From: Siphonodentalium dalli
Lineage: Eukaryota; Mollusca; Scaphopoda; Gadilida; Siphonodentaliidae
Length of the DNA stretch: 64,000 nucleotides
Direction of reading: 5' to 3'
Assembly: GCA_032622095.1 (NCBI GenBank)
Contig: CP136066.1
Span: 6,905,784-6,969,783, forward strand
Shown in pieces: positions 1 through 10,074 of this stretch. Made by a program: the position numbers and the translations under genes. Within the stretch, counting starts at the first letter, position 1. Each line of letters starts with the position of its first letter. The notes beneath the pieces are model-generated. The model ran no database searches. It was not told the DNA's origin and saw only the letters and a program-made list of their open reading frames with translations.

Positions 1-115
1 TTTTGATCTCTTCTCATTTCAGTATGTGTGGACGGTGTAGAATGGTCTGGTGTTAAGTTCTTCCAACTGTCATCTCAATGGCAGACACATCTGAAGCATT
101 TCCCTGTGGCATCAT

Positions 116-290
116 TCTGTGTGGCGGAGTCGTTGTGCTGAGATACGCATGCGATCATTTCTGGCGGAGTTGCATGTGATCATTTCTATGTGGCCGAGTC
201 GCATGCGATCATTTCTGTGTGGTGGAGTCGCACGCGATCATTTCTGTGTCGCTGTGCCGAGATACGCATCCGATCATTCTATGTACTGTT
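116..290. repeat. Short degenerate tandem repeat
   Basis: About four to five imperfect units of roughly 35 bases, each with a GCATGCGATCATTTCTG-like core and a GTGGCGGAGTC-like part. The 114-codon open frame across it is a by-product. Confidence 0.55.
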
Positions 291-475
291 ATCCTGTTCG
301 AAATTCAGGCTCTCTGCTTGAACTGCCTGTGATGAAGGTTCAAGCGTTTCTGTATTTGTTGCCATCTATAGCCTCATGTGCTAACACCTATAAAGTGTTC
401 TGCCATAGCATTATTTGTTCAATTCAATTTGAAGGACTTATTTATGGTTTTACCCGGAAGTAATTGCAATAGAAC

Positions 476-729
476 CAAGCCTTGAAATAGGGCGTCTGTC
501 ATTTGCAGAATGAGGTCCCCAGAGGGTGAATTTAGTGATGCTACCCCGCATAGCGGGCTAGCATCACCAAATTCACCCTCTGGGGACCTCATTCTGCTTA
601 CACCTCAGCAGATTGAGGTTCCCAGAGGGTGAATTTGGTGATGCTAGCCCACTATACGGGGTAGCATCACTAAATTCACCCTCTGGGGACCTCATTCTGC
701 AAATGACAGACACACTATTTCAAGGCTTG
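476..729. mobile_element. Palindromic hAT-like MITE, copy A
   Basis: Termini CAAGCCTTGAAATAG and its inverse. Inside are two successive hairpins built from GAGGTCCCCAGAGGGTGAAT and its complement. A perfect 8-bp target duplication AATAGAAC lies at 468-475 and 730-737. The 8-bp duplication and CA...TG ends suggest the hAT superfamily; there is no coding content. Confidence 0.85.
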
Positions 730-737
730 AATAGAAC

Positions 738-1355
738 TTTTCTCTGCAAGAATAAGTACATAAATCCTTTATAAACAATGTACTAAAATATACTAAAATT
801 TAACAAAATTTGGTAAAATAAATTAGAAAACATTTTGTAAAATCTAGGGTGCCACGATTAATCCTATAATTGATGAACTGTTGATATAACCGATTACCAT
901 TTCCGTCATCGATTAATCTGTGTTATTTCGGATGTCGGAAAATGCCGGGTATTATTGAATACCGTGTTTGTTTTACACAGTTTAATATACAACCGAGGGG
1001 TTAACAACCTTTGATTGTGTATCAAAGAGATTCTGACAATATGAGCAATACTAATATGTTGCAAACAGTTGGGCAGTTCATGTGATGATGTGACATGGTT
1101 ACTCTTTGGGTTGTTGTATATTCTACAAATTGGCGGCACTGCAGCTTTGAACTTATGGCGAAGTCGTATATTTTAATCAGCCATGTTGTCCGCAATGTCA
1201 TTTGCGAGTATACTTTGTTTGCAAGTATACTTAGATGTTGCTAGTACAGGCTATCGCTTATCAAGTGGTGACTGATGAATGAAACTCACTATTATCAAAT
1301 ACTTAGCTTGTTCTGAGTCCTGAAATTTGCTGGTGGGGGCCCACCTTTGTGATTA
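738..1355. other. Unassigned intergenic stretch
   Basis: AT-rich, with short open frames only and no family resemblance. The 840-925 segment has repeated ATCGATTA-like words. Nothing else seen. Confidence 0.4.
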
Positions 1356-1363
1356 TCCATGCT

Positions 1364-1554
1364 CAAGCCTTGAAATAGCATGTCTGTCATTTGCAGAATG
1401 AGGTCCCCAGAGGGTGAATTTAGTGATGCTACCCCGCATAGCAGGCTAGCATCACCAAATTCACCCTCTGGGAACCTCATTCTGCTGAGGTGTAAGCAGA
1501 ATGAGGTCCCCAGAGGGTGAATTTGGTGATGCTAGCACACTATTTCAAGGCTTG
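1364..1554. mobile_element. Palindromic hAT-like MITE, copy B
   Basis: Same family as 476-729, with one full hairpin and half of a second. A perfect 8-bp duplication TCCATGCT lies at 1356-1363 and 1555-1562. Confidence 0.85.
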
Positions 1555-1959
1555 TCCATGCTCTGGAAGTTTGCTGAAACTTATAGTTTTTGTAACATTA
1601 GATTCCTTTTTTCAGGAACCGCCGGCGGTCCATCGTGCATTCCTACTTTTATATTGTTTGTATGTTTGGCTATTCATAACACTGAAATTAATCACTACAT
1701 TCGTTCTAATGAACTCACAAATATTATAACTGGACATCACCGAGAACTGTGCTCATTACCAGTGGTTTATCATGCACTTTATTAACGTAAAATTACATGC
1801 CTCAATCAACCAGCGACAGTGCAGTTAACCAGCACCCAGCCATATTACGGAATACTTATACTGATGTTAGTAATATTAGGTACGATTATAGTCGATTATT
1901 GACAACCAATTATCAAAATCAATAATCGTGGCACCTGTAGTAAAATCATCATTTTTTTA

Positions 1960-2332
1960 CCCTGTGCCAATGCATTCTCTTATATATGCGAGCGAGTCGA
2001 CCATAGGTCGCCTCGCATATATAAGAGAATGCATTGGCCTAACAATTTTTTATCATTTTTTTTTAAATAAATGTTTCTTACAATTTTTAGGACATAAAAT
2101 AAAAAACATCCATTACCCTGCAGGGAGCCCCATACATATATAGAAGCATATAGAAGAGTGTCGTCTGCTCATGCTTGTCTGGGGCTCTGTATGGGTGAAA
2201 TTATAAAATTGTTAAAGAATACAAGAACAAATTATTAAAATTGTAAAAAATTGTTAGGCCAATGCATTCTCTTATATATGCGAGGCGACCTATGGTCGAC
2301 TCGCATATATAAGAGAATGCATTGGCACAGGG
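1960..2332. mobile_element. Double-hairpin element, stand-alone copy
   Basis: Bounded by CCCTGTGCCAATGCATTC and its inverse. Each end is itself a near-perfect hairpin (about 32-base arms around GTCGACCATAGGTCG). The ends are separated by about 230 bases that include an AT-rich stretch with TTGTTAAAGAAT words and a segment with CCTGCAGGGAGCCCC. The flanks are TTTTTTTAC and GTAAAAAAA. The sequence to the right (2333-2385) matches, inverted, the left flank of the partial copy near 63.05 kb, so the parent element was larger. Confidence 0.75.
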
Positions 2333-2385
2333 TAAAAAAATCCCGACTTATGACTGGATTTGATATGGCGGTTCACATATGTTTT

Positions 2386-2762
2386 AGGCCCACTTAATTT
2401 CACGGTTATATATATACAAAATTTATATTCACAAATCCTTCCGATTTCATGTCCATTTTCTAGGGTTTACTTTCCTGATTACCGAACAGAAAACCATTCC
2501 CAGATTCATTAAATATTTTTTAAGTTACCTGCTTTCAAATAAACAAGTTTATCTGATTTCAGAACCTCAATTTCTCGAAATGAGCAAAATTCCACTCATA
2601 TTTCGGGGAAACTGACTCCAAATTTGAATAGTGGAATAATGGGGTATGGGAAATCATATCGACAAAAACTTGGAAAACGTGCATCTTGAAGCCCGAAGCT
2701 TTACTCTCAACAACTCGCAACTACTGCATACATTGTTATTTCCTTTTGAGTTATTGGCCTAA
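2386..2762. other. Unassigned intergenic stretch
   Basis: No open frame of note, no tandem repeat and no inverted repeat recognised. Confidence 0.35.
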
Positions 2763-2766
2763 TGTA

Positions 2767-2936
2767 CAGTAATGCTCTAATTAATCGACTCCTTAAACAC
2801 AGCAGAATTATGGGTAACTTTTCAGGATTTAGTCGGACATAGAGCTTTCCGAAGAATGGCAACAAGCCGACTAAATCCTGAAAAGTTACCCATAATTCTG
2901 CTGTGGTTAAGGAGTCGATTAATTAGAGCATTACTG
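2767..2936. mobile_element. Pogo/Tigger-like palindromic MITE
   Basis: 70-base arms (2767-2836 and 2867-2936) are almost perfectly complementary around a 30-base loop. The ends are CAGTAATGCTC, with TA on both sides (2765-2766, 2937-2938). TA duplication with a CAGT start is typical of Tc1/mariner/pogo MITEs. Confidence 0.8.
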
Positions 2937-2938
2937 TA

Positions 2939-3301
2939 CAAGCCTCATTATAGTGTGTCTGTCATTTGCAGAATGAGGTCCTCAGCGGGTGAATTTAGTG
3001 ACACTATCCCGCATAGTGGGCTAGCATCACTAAATTCACCCTCTGGGGACCTCATTCTGCTCAGGCCTCATAATAATGCAAATGCATAATCGAGGTTCCC
3101 AATGGGTGTACCATGCACAACACAATATTCACCATTTTGGAACATCAATCTATGTCTCTCATAGCAGATGAGGCCATGCAGATTGAGGTCCCAAAAGAGG
3201 GTGAATTTAGTGATGCTAGCCTGCTATGTGGGATAGCTTCACTAAATTCACCCGCTGAGGACCTCATTCTGCAAATGAGAGGCACACTAAACTCAGGCTT
3301 G
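2939..3301. mobile_element. Palindromic hAT-like MITE, copy C
   Basis: Ends CAAGCCTCATTATAGTGTG and ACTCAGGCTTG, with two internal hairpins and a GAGGTTCCCAATGGGTG variant block. The right duplication CTAATGTG (3302-3309) pairs with CTAATG-TA on the left once the pogo-like element at 2767-2936 is removed. Confidence 0.8.
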
Positions 3302-3502
3302 CTAATGTGTTACACCTTTGAATTGTCTATGTGCTCTGTGTCTAAACGGAGGGTAACCTCAAACAAATTTATTGTGATATTTATGTTACTCATTTCTGTA
3401 GCCAACTGCCAGTATTTGACCTTTGCCCTCCGATATCATAACCCTTTCTATACTAAACACTCAGGAAAATGTTCAGATAATAAGTTCAGTAATGGGAAAA
3501 TC

Positions 3503-3959
3503 CAGGGAAAATAAGGTGCCTGTCATTTGCAGAATGAGGTCCCCAGAGGGTGAATTTAGTGACGCTATCCTGCATAGCGGGCTATCATCACTAAATTCAC
3601 CCTCTGGGGACCTCATTCTGCCTAGGCCTCATCTTCTCTGGAAAGTTTCTTTATTATCAAATTTCTATAGAAACTTCTTCACATTGATTCTATTTCTTTT
3701 TTAGTTAAGTTTCTCTAAATCCCCAAATTGGCAGACGACACATTGCATAATCGAGGTACCCAATGGGTGTACATCACAATATTCACCATTTGGGAACTTC
3801 AATCTGAGTCTATGTCTCCCATAGCAGATGAGGCCATGCAGAATGAGGTCCCCAGAGGGTGAATTTGGTGATGCTAGCCCACTGTGTGGGGTAGCATCAC
3901 TAAAATCACCCTCAGGGGACCTCTTCCTGCAAATGATGGGCAAACTATAATCAGACTTG
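3503..3959. mobile_element. Degenerate long member of the hAT-like MITE family
   Basis: Hairpin block at 3530-3621, a spacer with AGAAACTT words, then a second block at 3745-3930. The termini are eroded (AAGGTGCCTGTCATTTGC at the left, ATCAGACTTG at the right) and no target duplication can be read. Confidence 0.6.
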
Positions 3960-4079
3960 AAAGTTTGTTGAACTTATTACCTCCCCTTTTCCCCCCTCCC
4001 TCTAAATGAATAATAGACTATTCCAATGTATACATGTATGACTGAGTTAGAGAATCCATTTAGTATAGAAAGGGTTTAA

Positions 4080-4471
4080 CCCTTTACCCAACAAACCGGC
4101 CAAAAACGGCAAAATAAAGCTGCAAGACCCTAAATTATCTTGGGTCTGTCTCAATAAAACCATACAAATATGGATATCATTGGAACCGGCTCATTGACCA
4201 CATTGTGATGGTTACAGTTATGCCATGTGCCAATGCATTCTCTTATATATGCGAGTCGACCATAGGTCGCCTCGCATATATAAGAGAATGCATTGGCCTA
4301 AAAAAAATCTTTTTTTAACACTTTTTACCATTTTTTCTTACATTCTTTAACAATTTTATAATTTTTAATGTGTTAAGCCAATGCATTCTCTTATATATGC
4401 GAGGCGACCTATGGTCGACTCGCATATATAAGAGAATGCATTGGCACAGGGCCGTTCTGTTGGGTAAAGGG
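4080..4471. mobile_element. piggyBac-like MITE, subfamily I
   Basis: Ends CCCTTTACCCAACA and the inverse, with TTAA at 4076-4079 and 4472-4475. Subterminal GGCCAAAAACGG; the inside carries the two-hairpin cassette. TTAA duplication with CCCTTT ends is diagnostic for piggyBac-type elements. Confidence 0.85.
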
Positions 4472-4598
4472 TTAAATGACTCGTGATAAATTAGCTTATG
4501 ATCTCTTTACATTTTTACTGTTTAGTTCTTGAAATTTGCTATCACAAGTTTGTATGAACCTCAACTGAAACATATTGGAAAATTTGGACAATATTTAA

Positions 4599-4857
4599 CC
4601 CTATCATGATGGAAGTTGTGCTGGTGCAGCATTAAATATCCTGTGCCAGTGCATTCTCTATTATACATATGCAAGTCTCCCATAGGGAGCCTCGAATATA
4701 TAAGAGAATGTACTGGCTTACAAGATCAAGGTAAATATTGTTAGGCCAATGTATTCTCTTATATCTGCAAGGCTCCCTATTGGAGACTCTCATATATAAG
4801 AGAATGCATTGGCACAGGATTTTCGCAACATATCAGGAAGCTCCAGTTATGGAAGTG
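4599..4857. mobile_element. piggyBac-like MITE, subfamily III, old copy
   Basis: TTAA at 4595-4598 and 4858-4861. The left end is CCCTATCATGATGGAAG and the right end CCAGTTATGGAAGTG. Inside is a diverged hairpin pair (CTGTGCCAGTGCATTCTC) with CTCCC loops in place of GTCGACC. Confidence 0.65.
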
Positions 4858-5062
4858 TTAAAAGAGCATCACATGACATAGTTTCAACCAACCAAAATCC
4901 TGCATTCAAGTACCACAGCACGAAGGGATGCACGAGTATAAATATAATATATTGATAAAAGTTTGTGATATCATTTATTCCACACCTGCTGGCACGATGC
5001 ACATGTGTTCAACAGAACCACAGCCATTGATTATGTATCGTTGAATTACAACACATTGAATA

Positions 5063-5280
5063 CTTGCCAGAACTACTTGTTGGCGTTGTTGCCAAAATCA
5101 ATAAAGTAGATTCAAGCCTTGAAATAGAGTGTCTGTCATTTGCAGAATGAGGTTCCCTCTGGGGACCTCATTCTGCAAATGACAGACACCCTATTTCAAG
5201 GCTTGAGTAGATTACGTTAATGACCCGCTTCCGGTGATGCTTGCAAAAATAACTGAAATAACAATTATGGCAGTCAAGAT
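5063..5280. repeat. Dispersed repeat, copy 1 (relative at 12720-12830)
   Basis: The segment around CCGCTTCCGGTGAT matches the reverse complement of 12720-12830. It is interrupted here by the MITE at 5113-5205, so the other copy shows the empty site. Confidence 0.6.
5113..5205. mobile_element. Minimal palindromic hAT-like MITE (93 bp)
   Basis: Only the termini of the family remain, as one near-perfect hairpin from CAAGCCTTG to CAAGGCTTG. A perfect 8-bp duplication AGTAGATT lies at 5105-5112 and 5206-5213. Confidence 0.88.
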
Positions 5281-5330
5281 TTGAACTTAAAACATGTGGT
5301 ACAGTGTGGTGTGAAATAAACACAGAACAC

Positions 5331-6061
5331 AACTTGCATCAAATTCTTAAATCTTTTAATGAACTCTTTGCAGATGCCATATACATGTAGTTACATTTCA
5401 CTCGATCTCCGCTCTCATGAAATATATCCTTGCGCCATCCGCAACTCGATCTCCGCTCTCATGAAATATATCATTGAGGTATCCGCAACTCGATCTCCGC
5501 TCTCATGAAATATATCCTTGAGGTATCTGCAACTCGATCTCCGCTCTCATGAAATATATCCTTGAGGTATCCGCAACTCGATCTCCGCTCTCATGAAATA
5601 TATCCTTGAGGCATCCGCAACTCGATCTCCGCTCTCATGAAATATATCCTTGAGGCATCCGCAACTCGATCTCCGCTCTCATGAAATATATCCTTGAGGC
5701 ATCCGCAACTCGATCTCCGCTCTCATGAAATATATCCTTGAGGTATCCGCAACTCGATCTCCGCTCTCATGAAATATATCCTTGAGGCATCCGCAACTCG
5801 ATCTCCGCTCTCATGAAATATATCCTTGAGGTATCCGCAACTCGATCTCCGCTCTCATGAAATATATCCTTGCGCCATCCGCAACTCGATCTCCGCTCTC
5901 ATGAAATATATCCTTGAGGCATCCGCAACTCGATCTCTGCTCTCATGAAATATATCCTTGAGGCATCCGCAACTCGTTCTCCGCTCTCATGAAATATATC
6001 CTTGCGGCATCCGCAACTCGTTCGACAAAAGATTCTTGATTAAGATGCGTGTTGTGTTCTT
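5331..6061. mobile_element. CAGAACACAAC-ended MITE expanded by an internal minisatellite
   Basis: Ends CAGAACACAACTTGCATC and its inverse near 6040-6056, as in the unexpanded 160-bp copy at 12484-12645. Nearly all the interior is the 44-bp array described next. Confidence 0.7.
5398..6019. repeat. 44-bp minisatellite, about 14 copies
   Basis: The unit contains GATCTCCGCTCTCATGAAAT followed by ATATCCTTGAGGCATCCGCA (positions 5407-5446 in one copy). Copies differ only at a few sites (TGAGGTA, TGAGGCA or TGCGCCA). Confidence 0.92.
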
Positions 6062-6159
6062 TCTATGTAATAAGATTCTATGTAATAAGATTCTATGTGT
6101 AAGATTCTATGTATACAGTTCTGTTTTGTAGCTCAGTTGGTAAGGTACTTAGTATATTA

Positions 6160-6965
6160 GTGCTGAAGCGGCCATTGTTACCACATATTGGTGTACTGGG
6201 TACCCAGCTTTAGGAAAAGGTGTTTTGGGTTACCAGCTTGATCTTTGTAATGTTGGAGCACACAGTTGTTAACCCTTTACCCAACAGAACGGCCCTGTGC
6301 CAATGCATTCTCTTATATATGCGAGTCGACCATAGGTCGCCTCGCATATATAAGAGAATGCATTGGCTTAACATATTAAAAATGATAAAATTGTCAAAGA
6401 ATGTAGAAAAATATTATAAAAATTGTTAAAAAATGTAAGAACAAATTATAAAATTGTTATAGAATGTAAGAAAAAATGGTAAAAAGTGTTTAAAAAAGAA
6501 TATTTTTAGGCCAATGCATTCTCTTATATATGCGAGGCGACCTATGGTCGACTCGCATATATAAGAGAATGCATTGGCACAGGGCATAACTGTAACTATC
6601 ACAATGTGGTCAAGGAGCCGGTTCCAATGATATCCATATTTGTATGGTTCTATTGAGACAGACCGAATATATTTTAGGCTGTTGAAGCTTTATTTGGGCG
6701 TTTTTGGCCGTTTTGTTGGGTAAAGGGTTAAATAAATATATAGCATGCTATCAAGTGGTGCACACTAATCTGTGACTAATAATTACTTTTTCTCGGCACT
6801 ATAATGTTATTATTTACGATAACATAATCATATAACATAAAACCACAAAGGTCAAGCTAGGTATGCAAAACACCTTTTCGTAAAGCTGGGTACACAACAC
6901 ATCAAAATGTGGCGACAATGGCCCCTTCAGCTATATTAGTCCATCATAAAGCATCTGTTCGATTC
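6160..6965. mobile_element. Foldback element between tRNA-like half sequences
   Basis: Arms at about 6160-6250 and 6850-6950 are inverted copies of each other (GTACCCAGCTTTA, AAAAGGTGTTTTG). The outer left flank has TAGCTCAGTTGGTAAG (A-box-like, 6128-6143) and the outer right flank TGTTCGATTCCCCG (B-box-like, about 6956-6969). The loop is filled by the piggyBac-like element at 6273-6727. Confidence 0.6.
6273..6727. mobile_element. piggyBac-like MITE, subfamily I
   Basis: CCCTTTACCCAACAGAACGG end and its inverse, with TTAA at 6269-6272 and 6728-6731. It carries the full two-hairpin cassette and a CAAGGAGCCGGTTCCAATGA subterminal block. Confidence 0.88.
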
Positions 6966-7308
6966 CCCGATAAGTGTGGAATTGTTATTCATGTCAATGA
7001 TAAACGAAACTAAAAACATTCAATCTGGGAGAATACATATATACTGATACAGACGGCGTATTGTTACATTTCACTTGACCTCCGCTCTCCGGGAGAATAC
7101 ATGTATCATGTTACGGACAGCAAAATGATTCATCATTAATCACTTTTCAGCAACTATCTATAAAGACATTTCAGCATCAAGACCTAGTCTTCTCGGTCCA
7201 CAGCAGATTGGGATATCGGGGTGATGCTGTTTTGAACCGAGTCCCGCCCCATTGCTCTTGTATAACATACTTTCATTCAAAAGATATACTACATGTACAT
7301 GTGGAGTC

Positions 7309-7754
7309 CAGGCAATAGTGTGTCTGTCATTAGCAGAATGAGGTAGGTCCCCAGAGGATGAATTTAGTGACGCTACCCAGCATAGCGGGCTAGCATCACT
7401 AAATTCACCCTCTGGGGACCTCATTCTGCTTAGGCCCTCAACTACTATGTTAGATCTAGGATCAGATCGAAGTTCCCCAGTTGAAGTTGGTGATGTTCAC
7501 CCATTGGGCACCTCAATTATGAATTTTATCTTCTGCAAATTAGGGGAATATAGAAACTTCCTAGAAGGGAAAACGTAACTAAAAACAATATTAATTTGAT
7601 ACTATAGATACTTCCCAGAAGATGAGGCCTAAGCAGAATGAGGTCTCCATAGGGTGAATTTGGTGATGCTAACCCGCTGTGCGGGATAGCATCACTCGAT
7701 TCACCCTCTGGGGACCTCATTCTGCAAATGACAGACACACTATTTGCAGGTTTG
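7309..7754. mobile_element. hAT-like MITE, diverged
   Basis: Two hairpin blocks of the GAGGTCCCCAGAG family at 7335-7430 and 7630-7725, with a spacer holding GAAGTTCCCCAGTTGAAG. The ends are CAGGCAATAGTGTG and TATTTGCAGGTTTG; the target duplication is not clear. Confidence 0.6.
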
Positions 7755-7763
7755 AGTGATTAA

Positions 7764-7845
7764 CCCTTTCAGTTAAGCTGATGCAGCATTATAGATCCTG
7801 TGGCAGTGCATTCTCTTATAAGAAAATGCACTGGCTTACAAGTCA
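7764..7845. mobile_element. piggyBac-like MITE remnant, subfamily III
   Basis: TTAA then CCCTTTCAGTTAAGCTG and half a diverged hairpin (GTGGCAGTGCATTCTCTTAT). The right end is missing. Confidence 0.5.
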
Positions 7846-7934
7846 ATATCGTATAATCGCTATACATTTTTCTATCACGGTAAATGATCGATCATTTTAA
7901 CGACAGATTAATCACGGACATGTCAGATGATTAA

Positions 7935-8303
7935 CCCTTTACCCAACAGAAGGACCCTGTGCCAATGCATTCTCTTATATATGCGAGTCGACCATAGGTC
8001 GCCTCGCATATATAAGAGAATGCATTGGCTTAACACATTAAAAATTATAAAATTGTTAAAGAATGTAAGAAAAAATGGTTAAAAAAATATTTTTTTTAGG
8101 CCAATGCATTCTCTTATATATGGTCGACTCGCATATATAAGAGAATGCATTGGCACAGGGCATAACTGTAACTATCACAATGTGGTCAAGGAGCCGGTTC
8201 CAATGATATCCATATTTGTATGGTTCTATTGAGACAGACCGAAGATATTTTAGGCTGTTGAAGCTTTATTTGGCCGGTTTTGGCCGGTTTGTTGGGTAAA
8301 GGG
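7935..8303. mobile_element. piggyBac-like MITE, subfamily I, in a palindrome centre
   Basis: TTAA at 7931-7934 and 8304-8307. It carries a two-hairpin cassette with a truncated right hairpin. It sits, with the next element, at the symmetry centre of foldback X. Confidence 0.87.
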
Positions 8304-8307
8304 TTAA

Positions 8308-8470
8308 CCCTTCCATTACTGGAGGTTCTTGAAATTTTGCGAAAACCCTGTGCCAATATATTCTCTTATATACATGTATGTGAGGCTCCCTATGGGAGCC
8401 TCGTATATATAAGAGAATACATTGGCACAGGGTTTTCGCAAAATTTCAGGAAGCTCCAGTAATGGAAGGG
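8308..8470. mobile_element. piggyBac-like MITE, subfamily III (163 bp)
   Basis: Ends CCCTTCCATTACTGGAG and its inverse. TTAA at 8304-8307 is shared with the previous element and repeated at 8471-8474. It contains one hairpin with CTCCCTATGGGAG as its tip. Confidence 0.87.
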
Positions 8471-8831
8471 TTAATCATCTGACATGTCCGTGATTAATCT
8501 GTCGTCAAAATGATCGATCATTTACCGTGATAGAAAAAGGTATAGCGATTATATGATCGTTTAATGTATTATTAGTGCAACAAATCAAATATAAATCTTG
8601 TTGCTTTGACATTTAACGGACATCTGATATATGCATGTCTGAAATCATGCTTTGGAAAGGCTGCCCTCTTTGTTCATATATGCAATGCTTCCATTTGACC
8701 TAAATCGAAGACAAACGAGCAAGAGAAGTCCTGCCCATGATTCTGGGCATAAAGTATGTTAAAGAAGAGTAATGGGATGGGACTCAGTCTAAAACAGCAT
8801 CAACCCAATCGATATCCCAAGCTGTTGTGGA

Positions 8832-9185
8832 CAAGCCTGAATTTAGAGTGTCTGACATTTGCAGAATGAGGTCCCCAGAGGGTGAATTTAGTGACACTAT
8901 CCCGAATAGCGAGCTAGCGTTACCAAATTCACTGCTACTGGAGACCGAGGGTCAGATTGGAGTTCCAAAGTTTAATTTGGTGAAGTTCACCGATTGTCAC
9001 CTCGATTATGCAATTTATCCTCTGCAAATTCGGCCATATAGAAATTGAACAGAAGGTGTAACTAAAAACAATGTTAATTTATATTTACTTCCCAGAAAAT
9101 GAAGCCTAAGCAGATTGAGGTCCCCAGATTCACCCTCTGGGGGGACCTCATTCTGCAAATGTCAGACACACTAAATTCAGGCTTG
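8832..9185. mobile_element. Palindromic hAT-like MITE, copy E
   Basis: Ends CAAGCCTGAATTTAGAGTG and the inverse. Near-duplicate target sites GTTGTGGA (8824-8831) and GTTATGGA (9186-9193) match at 7 of 8 bases. Confidence 0.8.
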
Positions 9186-9369
9186 GTTATGGATCGAGAA
9201 GACGTGGTCTATTGACGACCATCACATCGCCAACATCTTCTTTCCATAAAATTCTCATTTGTTTTATATATCATTTTTTAAATGTAAAATGAAATTTATT
9301 TGCACGAGTTATCATTTATACAGTCCACAGAAACGCCAAAAAAAACAACAACCAACAGATCACGCCGTG

Positions 9370-9520
9370 TTAACTATTGTGTTCATACATCATATGAAAA
9401 CCATATGAAAACCATGAAATCACAACATGTTTGTTATCGTGTTCATACATCGTATGAAAACCATGAAATCACAACATGTTTGTTACATCACATGAAATTT
9501 AGACATGTTAGTGCTTCTAT
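9370..9520. repeat. Short tandem repeat, about 58 bp, two to three units
   Basis: Repeats of GTTCATACATCRTATGAAAA and GAAATCACAACATGTTTGTT, with a truncated third unit. Confidence 0.65.
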
Positions 9521-9545
9521 CACGTAAATGTTATATTTTGTTTAA

Positions 9546-9906
9546 CCCTTTACCCAACAGAACGGCCCTGTGCCAATGCATTCTCTTATATATGCGAGTC
9601 GACCATAGGTCGCCTCGCATATATAAGAGAATGCATTGGCTTAACACATATTAAAAATGATAAAATTGTCAAAGAATGTAGAAAAATATTATAAAAATAT
9701 TATAAAAAATGTAAGAAAAAATTATATAAAATTGTTAAAGAATGTAAGAAAAAATGGTAAAAAGTGTTAAAAAAAGATTTTTTTTAGGCCAATGCATTCT
9801 CTTATATATGCGAGGCGACCTATGGTCGACTCGCATATATAAGAGAATGCATTGGCACAGGGCATAACTGTAACCATCACAATGTGGTCAATGAACCGGT
9901 AAAGGG
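9546..9906. mobile_element. piggyBac-like MITE, subfamily I
   Basis: TTAA at 9542-9545 and 9907-9910, with the full two-hairpin cassette. The right subterminal block is cut short: GAACCGG joins TAAAGGG directly. Confidence 0.85.
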
Positions 9907-10074
9907 TTAATATTATAATGACTCACGATTTCTTCATAGTTCAAACACAGTGGAAAGCCTGCAAAGTTGCCATTTCCACACAGAAATTATCCCCCTTTAA
10001 TAGCATTCCCGATCATTTCATCCATGGATTTTGATCAGATAATGAATAAAAATTCTGTTTCTTCCAAGAATGGA

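Larger units (their letters stand above)
7186..8827. mobile_element. Long foldback element, copy X
   Basis: The left part (CAGATTGGGATATCGGGGTG, near 7205) is inverted in the right part (about 8745-8827), and 7848-7930 pairs almost perfectly with 8475-8555. A shorter relative lies at 61005-61475. It has been loaded with a hAT-like MITE and two piggyBac-like elements. Confidence 0.65.

Noticed and set aside
6120-6200. tRNA gene suggested by TAGCTCAGTTGGTAAG
   Set aside because: No B-box, acceptor stem or anticodon arm follows within tRNA length; kept only as a split tRNA-like half.
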